Below are positions 1-30,260 of a DNA stretch of 64,000 nt, piece after piece; position 1 is the first letter of the stretch, and every line of letters begins with the position of its first letter. The DNA comes from Leptoclinus maculatus (taxonomy: Eukaryota > Chordata > Actinopteri > Perciformes > Stichaeidae). The position numbers and the translations under genes are program-made. The notes under the pieces are model-generated. The model was not told the DNA's origin and ran no database searches. It saw only the letters and a list, made by a program, of their open reading frames with translations. Location: NCBI GenBank assembly GCA_032191485.1, contig JAVDOI010000010.1:6751318-6815317 (forward strand). Direction: 5' to 3'.

Positions 1-158
1 AGTATGACAGGATCCCTGTAACTCTCGAGAAAGCAAAATTTACCAGCAAGTACCTTGCAAAAATAACTATAAAGTTGGGGTACGTGTGTGTTTAACGGTG
101 TGGCCTTATGCAGGCAGACCTGCAGAGCGGTGTGTGTATTTGTGTGTGCAGCACTGAC

Positions 159-3071
159 CTGAATGTCCTGACCAGGTTGCTCAGGTCGGTGGAGAAGTCA
201 CTGATGGTGAGACGCAGAGGACCGACAATGTTTCTGAGACTGCAACACAACACAGAGACAAAAAGATGAGCGACAAAGAGCGACAAATACAACAGAAATT
301 TAACATTTTAACTGTCAATAAACTTGAGCTTGTAAGGGGAGCCAGAATCTTTAAATTTGTTTACTGTGAGTTTTCTCTCTTTTTGGCAAATTAATGTGTA
401 TATAATAATAAACACACAATAAAAACACACACACACACACACACACCCACCAGCTGGTGAGCTTCTCCACTGCGATTCGTTTCTGGATGAGGTGCTGAGC
501 ATGAGAGTCAACAAGCGGCAGAGCCGGGTCCTTTGTGCTCTGGTCCTGGACTGTCACCTGGTGAGGGAACAAACAAGATGTATTTGACCTCAGTACACAC
601 GTTCTACTGATTCTTACAACGAGGCCCTTCATCAACACCCATCCTCTTTTCCCTTCACTCACCTTGCTTCCATGCGGCTCCTCCTCAGGTAGAATCCAGG
701 TCCCCTTATAAAACTCCCTGACTCGTAGCTCCAGCTGCTGGGTCTCTTGCTGCAGCACATGGTAGTCTGGAGCTGCGGCAGACGGTCTCTTCTGCACCCC
801 GGCGCCAACCCCCTCTGCATCCTCATCGGTCACCACATCCTCGAGGTCGTCTTCATCCAGCTCCTCCTCTTTTTCTTCTTTAACATCCGCAAGAGGCGAG
901 CATAGCGAATGCTCAGCCCCGTACAGGAACTTCAGGGTCTCGTCTGTGCTCCAGTCCTTCAACGTTCTTCTCAGGCACTCGAGGAGATTCAGCCGGTTGG
1001 AGTCGGGTTCGGCTGCAGCAGTGTGGTTCTTGAGGAGTTCTTGTAGCCCTGCTGCCCCCCTCCTGCTCATACCCACCTGGGTGATGTTGAGGCCCGGCTG
1101 GCTGGTCAATGCCGCGTCGTGGCCGTCCTGATTCGTGTTGATCAGAGTTGAAGAAGGGAGAGTTTTGCTTTCTGTTAAGCCGTTTGGGTCGTCACCCGGT
1201 GGAGAAGTGAGTAGATTTGTGTGTTCTGTTTGTTTGGCTGTTAAGTCAACAGGCGGGGGAGCAGTGTGACTGACCGTCTCAGATAGATTGTACAAATTCA
1301 GCTTAGCTATAGCCTCTTCCACACCGAGTTCGTCGGGGAGGCCTCTCTCCTCTGGCACCTGCTCTCCATTAACTGTCTCAGCATCAGTTCCAACTTCTGT
1401 TTTACAAGAAAATGACTCCTGTCGATCCTCATCTTCTCTCTTTTTTCCCTCCCTGTCTGCTCCCTGACTTCGACGACCCTCAATCACCTTCTCATCGCCA
1501 TCCCTCCCCTGTTTCTTTCGCCTCTCCGTCTTCCCGTGATCAGTTTTCTTGTCTTCATCTGTACGTTTAGGCAGGTTGCCCCAGTGCACACTGGGTCCCT
1601 GCCGCGGGGAAACCACGCTGGAGACAAAGTCCTGCTCCTGTTCAATGTCGCTGCTTTCACCGTGGCCGTCTGCAGCAGAACCCAGCTGAGAGCTGCGAGG
1701 GTCCACGGGTTGAGCAGCAGGAGGGTTCTCCACGTCCTCCTCTTGGAGACTCCTCTCCAACAGCATCACAACCTCACCAGTACTCCCGCTGGACACACAT
1801 GGGTTACACATGGTTACATTTAGAACAGCAAACATTGTAAGATGTATCCATTAGTTAGTTGAATCAGCTCCGATATGTTAGTATTTAAAGCGAATACATA
1901 CCCATCTCCTTTCTTCATCAATATAATTTCTGGAGGACTGTCAGTGAGACAGAAAGTAAACATGCAGTTTTAATATGTAGAGGATTATAACATTTAATGA
2001 TGAGTTCATAGTACAGCACACATACCTCTCATGCAGCCTGAGCCAAAGAGGTGTAGTCGAGATTTGGAGCTCAAACTCTTTGGAGGCTTTGTAGCAGAAG
2101 TTACTACAAAAAAACTTATCACAAGAGAGAGATGCAAACATGTGACTGTTTAATCTAATATAAACGCATGTACTATTTATTGTTTTGAATCCACACGTTG
2201 CACTACTTACCTTGCGCTCTGTGATGTCGTACACCTTGTTGGTCTTAGTAGAAATTTTATACTTTTGAGGTGTGATCTGTAAAATGAACCGCAGCGCTGA
2301 GTCAGATTAGAAGCATTAGACACAATGACATGTGTTACTTAAATAGCACTGATGTAAAAGGCTCTTACCTTGCCCAGTTTATTTGAACATAAGGGATAAC
2401 CACACAGTTTAACAATGGATCTCTCCTCGATAGTATCTTTGTAATTAGCAGGAGTGATGAACCTTGCCTGTGAAGAAAGGAGACAATAAGAGGAGAAGAT
2501 AAGATTATTAGCAAAACAAATATTCTTCTTGAAATGCATGCCTGGCACTGGGTGAGCAAAAAGTCAGTATCAGTATTTGACAGGGCAAATAATTAATAGG
2601 TTAACAAGTAAATTATCCTTAATAGGTAAAGTCTCGCATAATTGTTACCATCTGATCTGAAAAAAGACAGTGTACGAGAAATAACAATAACACAGGACCA
2701 GGTAGGCGTTACGCTAGAGAGATTTTGTGCCATGTTTAGCAGATGTCTCACTTATCATACATGAGCTGAGGCTTCTGTTGTTCTGCAGACGTGAACTCAG
2801 GGGATACATACACAGTCAACCAGGAAGTCTTCAGCCACCTGGTCCTCCAGGAGACGCTCCACTACCATCATGGCTCTTCTCTCCAGATCAAACTTCCCCC
2901 CTAACGTCTCCCTCACGACCTCCCTCCTGACACGAAGATAAACACATGAATATTTATATTAAAATCTATAAAGCATTTAACGGGTGGATGAGAGACAATT
3001 GTGAACTCTATCTCGCCACACTAAAATCTATCAGAACTTTATTCTCTCACTCTCACTCTCACTCACACACA

Positions 3072-3145
<74 letters not shown>

Positions 3146-3594
3146 AGGAAGTGTTGCTGTTGTTATTTGTTAAACATGCATTTTCATCATTTCTATTAGT
3201 CGAGTGAGCAGAATATTCTAGAACCAAACTACAATCTTTGATAGCGTATGATGAAATGATTTCACACCTTCTTGCTTCTTCAGCGGTCTTTAATTGGACG
3301 CCTTTCCCACCTGTCACACAAACAACAACATAATTAAATATGCTAATAGGACTGTTAATTGCTTCTCATATAAGATTCAGTACGTCACTATGCTGTGGAA
3401 ACCAGTAAACCAACTTCACAGAATACCTGTGAATACCACTGAAACACGTTTTAACTATTTACGGAAGTCTGTTCGGCTGTAAACATTTTCAGAAAGCCTG
3501 ATATCGATAAGAGAGAACATGTTTTTATTGTAAACTAACCTGTTTTAGAGGTTTTAACGGAGCCTCCGCTCGTTCTTCTCTCCTCGGTCTCCAT
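159..3594 (-). CDS. rpap2: RNA polymerase II-associated protein 2 (Rtr1-type CTD phosphatase), partial: 3' end outside window
   Basis: Ten coding exons read on the minus strand: 3540-3594 (ATG), 3268-3310, 2812-2926, 2369-2467, 2211-2276, 2026-2114, 1902-1937, 663-1788, 451-557 and 159-239. All junctions keep phase; later exons lie beyond base 1. The Rtr1 zinc domain is clear: ARFITPANYKDTIEERS, then CGYPLCSNKLGK, VYDITERK and FFCSNFCYKASKEFE, which hold the zinc-binding cysteines. A long acidic, low-complexity middle exon follows, then the conserved block LRNIVGPLRLTISDFSTDL and NLVRTFR, matching the vertebrate RPAP2 C-terminal region. In the family, RPAP2 dephosphorylates Ser5 of the Pol II CTD and takes part in Pol II import and assembly. 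Exon 7 must use the acceptor at 1938, not the AG 8 bases further in, because only that choice keeps the frame and restores the family sequence. The gene is head-to-head with glmn, as in mammals. Confidence 0.95.
425..447 (-). repeat. (TG)n tract directly inside an rpap2 splice donor
   Basis: On the minus strand the donor after exon 451-557 reads GTGGGT and runs straight into about 11 TG units. The repeat therefore occupies the first ~26 bases of the intron. Confidence 0.9.
2946..3050 (+). repeat. Dispersed repeat copy A (in rpap2 intron 2)
   Basis: About 105 bases that recur almost unchanged at 9510-9612. One 2-base indel (GAGAC versus GAGAGAC) and one substitution near the end separate them. 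Both copies run into CA-rich sequence at the right end. The family is unknown to me. Confidence 0.85.
3064..3142 (+). repeat. (AC)n microsatellite
   Basis: About 39 AC units, preceded by imperfect CTCACT units, abutting the dispersed repeat at 2946. It lies in an rpap2 intron. Confidence 0.97.
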
Positions 3595-4062
3595 GTTGTT
3601 TCTGTTTCCGACAGTTTCAACTTTGACCTATGACGTATATCACTCAACGGCAAGCCCAAAGGGACAATCCAGCCGTTAGCAGCGCTCTGAGTTAGCGTGG
3701 TATTTTTCACCGGGTTGTTTTGGGACATGTAGTGAGCTGAGGTGGGTATTTATTTACCTTATTATTGACCTGTTTATCACCTGTATTCAACATCAGTGTG
3801 TACTGTCTGTGACTGTGTTTGAATAGCTAGGATAGCACAATAACGAGTTGTTTTTTATCTACTAACGGCTAAGCTAATTCAGAAATATAATCAGTATTCA
3901 TTGTACTCCGTTTATAGCAGACTTGTCCACACAGAGCTTATCTGACCTTAACTTTAACACAACCAAGATGTACGAAAACATAAGTAATGAATTCACCATC
4001 TGATTATCAAGTAATCTGGTGTGCATTATTTTGACATGTGTTCTGTTTATTTTGGACTTCAG
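3595..4062. promoter_or_regulatory. Divergent rpap2/glmn promoter and 5' UTR region
   Basis: The two start codons are only about 500 bases apart on opposite strands. A CRE-like TGACGT core lies at 3631-3636. On the plus strand a good donor (GAG|GTGGGT, near 3741) and an acceptor at 4062 (TTCAG) suggest that glmn has a non-coding first exon. The real promoter gap would then be near 100 bases. No TATA box is seen. The transcript structure is inferred. Confidence 0.6.
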
Positions 4063-4097
4063 AGTGAAGATAAACCCCAACCTGACAAACAGCAGAG

Positions 4098-8281
<4,184 letters not shown>

Positions 8282-8530
8282 ACCGAGGCCACAAGTTACT
8301 ACCGGAGGTCATCTTCATCTTCTTCATCTTCATCTTCTCAGGGCCGAGCAAACATAAAAGCCTTCAACTGTTCCGTTGATGTATTTTGTAAGAAATGGAG
8401 TCCTGAATATATTATTTTAAACAGTTAAATCATACAGTGCTGGTGTGTTTTTTATTTTTCAAGTTGTTTTGTTTGCTGGTTAGTTTAAAAAGTTATTAAA
8501 TAATGGCTGCAAAGTTTGTATTGCTTCTGT

Positions 8531-8536
8531 AATAAA
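8531..8536 (+). other. Polyadenylation signal of glmn
   Basis: An AATAAA lies about 250 bases after the glmn stop codon, following a T-rich 3' UTR. Cleavage is expected some 15-25 bases on. Confidence 0.7.
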
Positions 8537-8559
8537 CTTTCAAACTCTTGTACACACGA

Positions 8560-9750
8560 GTTAAATAAGGTGCTTTTCTATTAAGTGTGATATTTTCTGT
8601 GGTAAAAACGATTAATTTGTGGTTAAGTTAATTATGGATATTGCCTCCGAGGTGCCTGCATAGTTGGACTTAAAATGTTAAATTAAATTCCGTCTATGAA
8701 GCAATTTATGAAATTCACACCTAATAATTACAAGGCTATTAGCAAAAAAAAAAAAAGAGTAATAAGTCTCAACTGTAGGAGTAATTACAGGGATGATGAT
8801 AAATGATGAATAATATTTATACTCAGAACTTAATGCTCCATAAATGTAAGATGTTACATACTGATAATAGCAGCCGCTTGCTGTTTTTTCCCCCTTTATT
8901 AAAACATCCAAACGAGAGAGCGGCAGACTTTACATTTACCGTGTTATAAATTAAAACAGCTAAAACAGACACTCGTACAGGAGCATTCATACTCAAATTA
9001 AAATGCACTTTTAAATCAAAAGCCTGTTCATACTTTAGAAATAGTCGCTTCATACAGCGTTGATATGGTGTTAAGGCAGCGTTGACAATAGTAAACAACA
9101 TACGTACTTCCCCTGTTGACCCTGTCCAGAACATAAAAAGGCCAAACTTGACCCGCAGCATCACACATCCCACAGTAACAAGACTCCTGAAGGTTTGCAT
9201 TTGTCTCTTTTGGTTCCTGAGGTATAAAAGTAGAGCGTAGAAATAAAAAACTAAATAATCAGACAGTGTGCAGCTGTAACTAGCTGATCAATGTCTTCAC
9301 AGAGGAGATCAGATACCTTCTGTTATAAAACTGTTTGACACAAAAGCCAATCGTCTGCCAATATAATGCCTCAAGTCAGTACTCGTCCTGTCTAGGTCTT
9401 AGCTAACGGTGCACATCAGAGTCCTTTAACACGTCCATCCTCAAAGTACTCTGCACCATAGCTGCCATGAACTGCTGACATGTGAACCAGCAAGTCAAAC
9501 CCGTCTTGAATGAATATTTATATTAAAATCTATAAAGCATTTAACGGGTGGATGAGAGAGACAATTGTGAACTCTATCTCGCCACACTAAAATCTATCAG
9601 AACTATATTCTCACACACACACACGTACATTTTCTCTCCACTTTGCAGCATTATTTCTCTTTAGTGGGCAGACTTAGTACTCAGACTTAGTACGTGAACC
9701 AAAGACTAGGACGCTGGCAGTTCTGTTGATGTGAGACTCCTGGTCCCGTT
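8560..9750 (-). other. Convergent 3' region of glmn and cdc7 (cdc7 3' UTR)
   Basis: There is no coding capacity beyond short chance frames. On the minus strand an AATAAA (plus-strand TTTATT at 8895-8900) would end the cdc7 transcript about 850 bases after its stop. That leaves roughly 330 bases to the glmn signal. The region contains dispersed repeat copy B and a short CA run. Confidence 0.55.
9510..9612 (+). repeat. Dispersed repeat copy B (cdc7 3' UTR)
   Basis: Near-identical to 2946-3050, in the same orientation, and also ending in a CA run. It is embedded in the probable cdc7 3' UTR on the opposite strand. Confidence 0.85.
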
Positions 9751-12700
9751 TCACAGGTCTTTGAACAGCGGGTGCTGCAGGGCCTGAGCAGCTGTGATCC
9801 TGGTGGCAGGGTTCAGGTCCAGCAGCCGGTCCAGCAGGTTGTAGGCCTCATCGGGAACTGTGTCCCAGCCCTGCTCGTCCTCCTTCACCTTGCAGTCTGT
9901 CTCTGAGCTCTGCTTAAGGCGAGTGGTTTCCGTGTTCCCCGAGTGTTCCCTTTCAGCACTTTCACCTGCTCCACCTTTGTGCTGCTTTAATGTTCCTTCG
10001 GTGGGACGGTGTGTGGGCGTGTCCTCTTGGATCCGGTGGTGACCGGTGACAGTGGAGTCTTCGTTGGCTTCGGGAAGCGGTGTGACTTCCTCATCCGGTG
10101 ACGGCCTCCGTCCTCTCAGCGTCTCACACAGAGTTCTGAGGTCCTGCCGAGGCAGCACCCGGCTGCACGCCACTGCTTTACCTGAATGGAGATCAGCCCC
10201 AAAAAACAGGTTCATTATCTACACAGAGCCTTCTGTGCATCACAGGGAGGTTGGGTTCAGTTCTCCTACATTGTTACAGTGACTGTCTGGTGATACACGG
10301 TGTTGCTGGATTCATCATAATACAGCAGCAGAGGGGTCAGTTTAAAATGTGAATACACACCAAAGGCCTTGGCAGCCTGGATGGTCTCTCTGGAGCCTCG
10401 TATGCTCATGATCTGTGTGAGGGCGATCAGGTCGTCGCTGGCTTTGAAGAACGGGTAGCGGCCACTGAGCAGCGAGAGCAGGATCACACCAGCCGACCAC
10501 ATGTCTATGGCTGCAGCACAGGAGGAGGAGACAGGAAGAGGTGCAACATTAGTAACAACTACAAAATGCATTCCCTGCATCGTTTCAATTGTTTGTTTTT
10601 TATGACAAAGTCAAAGGACAACATTTAGAATTTGTGACGGTTTACACTGACTTCAGGAGGGTTGAAACTATTTTTCGGGAATGTGGTGAAAGAAGTTATT
10701 CTGGTGCCTTGCGGTCAATAATAGTTCTTAGAAAGAATCGGCAGGTCAGACTTCAATCAAAATTGGCCAAGAAAATTGCAATGGGTGCATCTCTATGAAA
10801 AAGACACTCAGTTAAAAATTCTATGTTGTATTCCTGAAATTGTGCAGATGAAGTTAACAATGACTGAGAACTGGCGGTCTCCACTTCTGTGTTTTTGCTC
10901 AAGACTTTCGGAGGTGAAATAACACAACAGAGGATGAGAGAGAGTGAAGCACTCTTGGTGCTTTGAAGCAGAACATCCTTTATCTTATCTCGGCACTTCA
11001 TCTGAAATAAGACATCATCTATGTTTTAATGTATTAATTGTGTTTGAGAAGTTGTTGAAGTTAGAGTCCAAAACACACGGACGAATTGAAAGTTGAAGAA
11101 TAAAGATTTGGATCATAATATTGTGAATGTTGAATCAGCATTCACACAATTAGAGAAGGAGAAAAAAAAGAATCCATGTTTGAGTTCAACAGCAAGCTTT
11201 TGCACAGCGGTCTTTGCATTTGTGTGATAATAAATCATAATAGTCGTGGTTTGAGGTACACACCTGTTCCTTGGTTGGGACACTTTGTGAGGACTTCTGG
11301 TGCTCTGAAGCCCGGGGTTCCAGCTCTGGGAGCCACCTGCGGCTTCCTTTATTAATACAAACAACACAAAGCAGAGGTTTGAACACAAGTCAGTGAGAGA
11401 ATAGCAAAACTAAGAAAGTAAATAAGTTAGGTTCACTTTTGTGATGAAGAAATATGTTACATGTGTGGACCCCAGGAAGATTAGCGGCCGCTAAGGCGTC
11501 AGCTAATGGGGATCCAGTTAATAAACTAAACTACATATGAGTGGTTTCTCCCTCTTTTTCCCTGTTACCTGGACATGCAGATGTTGCAGACTCGGTCAGT
11601 CAGGTAGCAGTTACAGGTGAGGCCCTGCTGTACCGTCCTCTGGGGCCTCTGACTGCTGCTCTGGGTCCTCACAGGCAGCGGGCCCCGGCTGACGGAAGAG
11701 CACTTTCGACAGGCTGGGTCCTCTGTTTTGCTGGGTTTTACCAACTGAATCAAAAAAAGTACTTCATGACAATGACTTAGCTGAGATATAAACACATAAT
11801 ACCATTTAAAAGGGTCTCTCTTTAAAGCAAATGTTTATTCGTCATTTCAATGGTTTTGAGAAACCTTTTATTCTTCCAAAAATGTCCTCGATACCGTGCC
11901 TACCTCTGTCTTCATGGCAGCTTGTTTGGTGGTGGATGAAGCGTGAGTGCAGCTGTTCAGGTTCCTCTCTCCAAACACAGGACGGGGCACTTTGCGTAGT
12001 CCTGTCAAATCCTAAAGAAAACAAAGAACATGGAAGGCAAAGCTTAGCTAAAGCCAACAGATTAGTTCAGTGAGACGATGAACACTTTAAAATACCCAGA
12101 CAGGAAATTCTTAAAATTCAGACGAGTTATACCCAAATACACTGTAATTACACTAATTTACAATTCAGCTAAAGAAAAGCCCCAGAAACACCAATAAAGG
12201 TCAAATGTGATCAGACACCTTGGCGTGCTTTGTGCGAGAAGCGGTGACGGTGGTGGTGACAGAGCGAGCTTTTTTAACCAGTGCTTTCTGAGAGGCTGAG
12301 GAGGAGGTGGCGGTGGAGGAAGAAGGTAAGTTCGTGGACTGCTGTGCAGGCAGAGGCAGTGAGGGTGAGGCTGTGGTGGTGGTGGTGGTTTTGGGAAGGA
12401 GTCTTGGTGGTGCTTTGCTCCGCTGTGTGGTGTCTGGTTTCCCCGTGGACCCTCCACCTTTTTGCGATGCCCTCTGCCTCACTACCTTCAGCAGCTCAAT
12501 GTGGGTGTCCGCTGTACCCTGAGCCAGCCCGAAGTCCACCAGTGCGTACCTACACACACATTAAATTAAGAAATACTTTACACTTTATTCTGGCCCCAGA
12601 GACCACATCTGTACCCAAACTACACAGAGAGGTGAGAATTTCCCTGTTAACTATTAAAAAAAGAACAGAAAAACAATTGGAGGACTGGGACTACTCACAT

Positions 12701-14030
12701 TGTGCTGTTCCTGTTGTAGAGGAAATTGTTTGGTTTGATGTCTCTGTGAATGATGCCAAACTGGTGGACGTGTCTCAGGGCCGTCAACAGGTGAAAGATG
12801 TACAGACGGACTTCTTCAAAGCTCAATGAGCCAATAATGTCCTGATGAATGCATTTGGATTGGATCAGAAGTTTTAAATTACATGTTAGCAAACAATAAC
12901 CACACGAAGAAAGCTACTAAATGATTTACGTTTTGGGGATCACATTACAGATTGTATTGTTGGAGAAATCTGTGATAGTGGGAGCCACATGCTTGAAAGA
13001 AACTAATTGTACTTACAACAATAGCTTGATGCTCCATATAGGGCATGACGATCACTACGTGGTCCTCCTTCCTGAAGCAATACGTCACGCCTATCACGTT
13101 CTCTCTGCCTCTGAAAAGTGAGAGAAGAAAAAGAAAAAAGGACACAGTGAGAAACTTTAAATGCGTTGACTGTGTGAATTCTCTGTGACGATGTCAATCT
13201 TGGTCGGTCACTTCCAACAATCATATGAAAAACACTGATCAAACATAAATGCACATTCATAAGCAAAGTATATAAATGTAATTAAAGAGTTTGAATTAGC
13301 TGTTCAGTTCTTTAAAAAGGGAGTCGGACAGTCTGGGAGTCTTGAATCTCTTTATAAACACACAGTCGTGTTGGACTCACCCAGCAACAGTGAGACACTG
13401 AAGCTCAGCAGCGATGCGTGTGGGATGGCTGGTTGGGATGAGGTGCTTCAGGGCGAACATCTCTCTCCTCCCATCCAGCATCTGAGCCTCACCCAGATAC
13501 ACCGAGCTGAACGTACCTTGTTCACAGATTCACAGAACACTTCAAGTCGAGTCCCTACTGTATTCATCTTAAACAATAATGTCTCTGAAGCGCATACTTG
13601 CAAACTCCAAAAAGGTGTGTAAAAAGTCAGGCAGAGCAAGTACCTTCTCCAATTTTGTCTGTTATGCGGAAAACCTTGGCCAGCTGAGGGACCGCTTTGG
13701 AGAGGATCTCAATGTCTATTTCCACATCCCCTGGAACAAAACAGGAACATATATATATATATATATAAGTCATAGTTGCACAACACACTTTTTGAATCCA
13801 GTACCATACTTTCTCACTTTGGCAAATAACTATATGTTTCAGGTTGTTGAGCAACAAAAGGTGAAATAATGACAAACCTTTACAGGCATGTTACTATGTG
13901 AAGTCATTAAGATGATTATTTTCTTTAGGTCCAACTTACTTGAGGCTTTGCTTTTCCTCTGACCTCTGTCTGATTTAATGACACATCCGTCTGTGCTGAC
14001 TCCTTCAGTGCAGACAGGAAACAGCTCCAT
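9751..14030 (-). CDS. cdc7: Cell division cycle 7-related protein kinase
   Basis: Eleven coding exons, all phase-consistent: 13940-14030 (ATG), 13644-13730, 13381-13516, 13017-13110, 12699-12841, 12219-12549, 11904-12011, 11569-11744, 11264-11346, 10361-10510 and 9751-10181. The product is 609 residues (human CDC7 574). Kinase motifs in order: glycine loop IGEGTFSSVY (about 57-66), ALKHLIP lysine strand, HRDIKPNN (about 167-174), VDFGLA with DFG at 189-191, a long insert, then GTPGFRAPEVL and AIDMWSAGVI. The insert between DFG and APE carries FGERNLN and a cysteine cluster (CNCYLTDRVCNICMSR), hallmarks of CDC7 kinase insert 2. CDC7 with DBF4 phosphorylates MCM helicase subunits to fire replication origins. 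The insert also has a poly-Thr run (near 12380) from a GGT/ACC repeat. The start ATG lies immediately after an acceptor, so the first exon is non-coding. Confidence 0.96.
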
Positions 14031-14280
14031 CTAAGACAGACAGACATGAATACAGTTATGAGGGTGGCAACTTAACTGAAACATGTTAACTGTAAATGTA
14101 ATTAACTTAGGGAAGTGGCGTTAAGTTGGATACTGTATTGAGAGTCGTATTCACTTGATACAGTGATTGGTTATTGACAGATAGATAGGAAATGTTGTCG
14201 TTTGTCATCCACATAACAAAACTAGCTGCTGTCTGTCCAGCTAACGTCAGAACAAAAAGACCAAAAACAAAGAGAAACTC

Positions 14281-14510
14281 ACCGCTTTAGTTGTTGCTGT
14301 AAAGTCCAACAAGTTTCTTCAAACGACAATTTCATGAACACAGCATACAGTCCTGAGCTAATGTGGCATCGACGAAAACTAATATATGTAAATATAACTC
14401 GTAAATTAAGAGTTTATTGAGCTTTTTAGACTTTTCCGCCAACAAACTCCGCGCTAAAAGTGACGTCCCTGAAATCTCGCGTTACATCAGCACAAGTCAC
14501 GCGAGATCAA
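14281..14510 (-). promoter_or_regulatory. cdc7 non-coding first exon and promoter
   Basis: On the minus strand a good donor (GCG|GTGAGT, near 14284) marks the end of a non-coding exon. Upstream are a TGACGT CRE-like site (14461-14466), an E2F-like TTTTCCGCC stretch (14432-14440), and an ATCTCGCG/CGCGAGAT pair in inverted orientation (14474-14481 and 14500-14507). No TATA box is evident. This mix is typical of cell-cycle gene promoters; the factor assignments are inferred from motif shape only. Confidence 0.5.
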
Positions 14511-14527
14511 AGACTACAGGAAGAAGT

Positions 14528-14620
14528 CTTCTTCTTCTTCTTCTTTTCAGTTTGTTGGCGGACTACAAACCAACGGTTAAGGCATGCCGCCACCTACTGT
14601 ACCGGAGTGTGTAACATCAT
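14528..14620. repeat. Short dispersed repeat with CTT run
   Basis: A CTT run is followed by TTTGTTGGCGG and GCCGCCACCTACTG. These blocks resemble a small fish interspersed repeat that I recall from teleost introns. The AGTTTGTTGGCGGA segment at 14549-14562 is the exact reverse complement of 14435-14448. The family is not identified. Confidence 0.4.
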
Positions 14621-15532
14621 TTAACCACAGTAATATTATTATTATAAATTAAAAAAATAAATTAAATTAAAAAAAATTTAATTTACAAGTTACATTCTGG
14701 ATATTAAACCCGTTCCATCAAAACATTTAAATAAAGTGTGTGGATGAATGAAAGTGATAATCAAGGTGATAATTAAACCAAACTCCGAGACCTTGTCAGG
14801 TTTAGTAACAATAGTGTAAAGACTGTGGTCCAAACCTGCTTAAAATATACAAAAAACTGCCACATTTGTTTGACAGATCACTAAATGTACATTAAACAAT
14901 CACCAAATGAAATAAATAAATAAAGCTTATTTCATGGTCAACAAACTACCTATAAAATAAGTGCTAAATGTTGAACTTCCCCATCAAAGGATGAAGACTT
15001 GTTCACTCATCAATTTACACACATAAAATACTTCACAAAGCTATATCTCATTAAACTACAAGCTGATACTTTTCCCCAAAGACCGCACTGAAGCATTCAA
15101 TAAACACAGACTTTATTAAATAAATAAATGCATAAATTACATTAGTAACAATTAGAACTAACATTAGAAATTATCTATTTCATTTACAATATGAACGTAT
15201 AACAACATGACTTTAAAACAGTCTACAACTCTTCATGTAAAGCTCACCGGTTAACAAAATATGAACAATGACATAAAACACTTCATGTTAATGACATATT
15301 CATAGTTAGACAAGCAGTACTTCTAAAATATACCATCAAATATCCCAAGGAAAGCTTCCTCTTCTTTGCATTTAGTGCTGCTAACATACAGTGTGTAAAA
15401 AGAGGGAAAGGGTTAATCAGGAGAACGCATGTACTTTAAAGTATATTCAATATATATGATTATTTGCATTACGTACTTAAAGAAATAATATGGTAATGAG
15501 TCAAAACGAAAGCATTGCCATTATAATTGTTT
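14621..15532. other. AT-rich intergenic stretch between cdc7 and hfm1
   Basis: No coding exons are seen. A minus-strand AATAAA (plus TTTATT at 15112-15117) probably ends hfm1 transcripts, giving a 3' UTR of about 420 bases. The remainder up to the cdc7 promoter is low-complexity AT-rich sequence without recognisable features. Confidence 0.5.

Positions 15533-30260
<14,728 letters not shown>

Noticed and set aside
351..662. C-terminal extension of the large rpap2 exon into the intron (VSEGKRGW...)
   Set aside because: A good donor (AAG|GTGAGT) ends the exon at 663, and the next exon restores the RPAP2 sequence in phase.
12281..12829. 182-residue plus-strand open frame
   Set aside because: Antisense to cdc7 exons (kinase core and insert); the sense frame carries the kinase motifs and correct splice sites.
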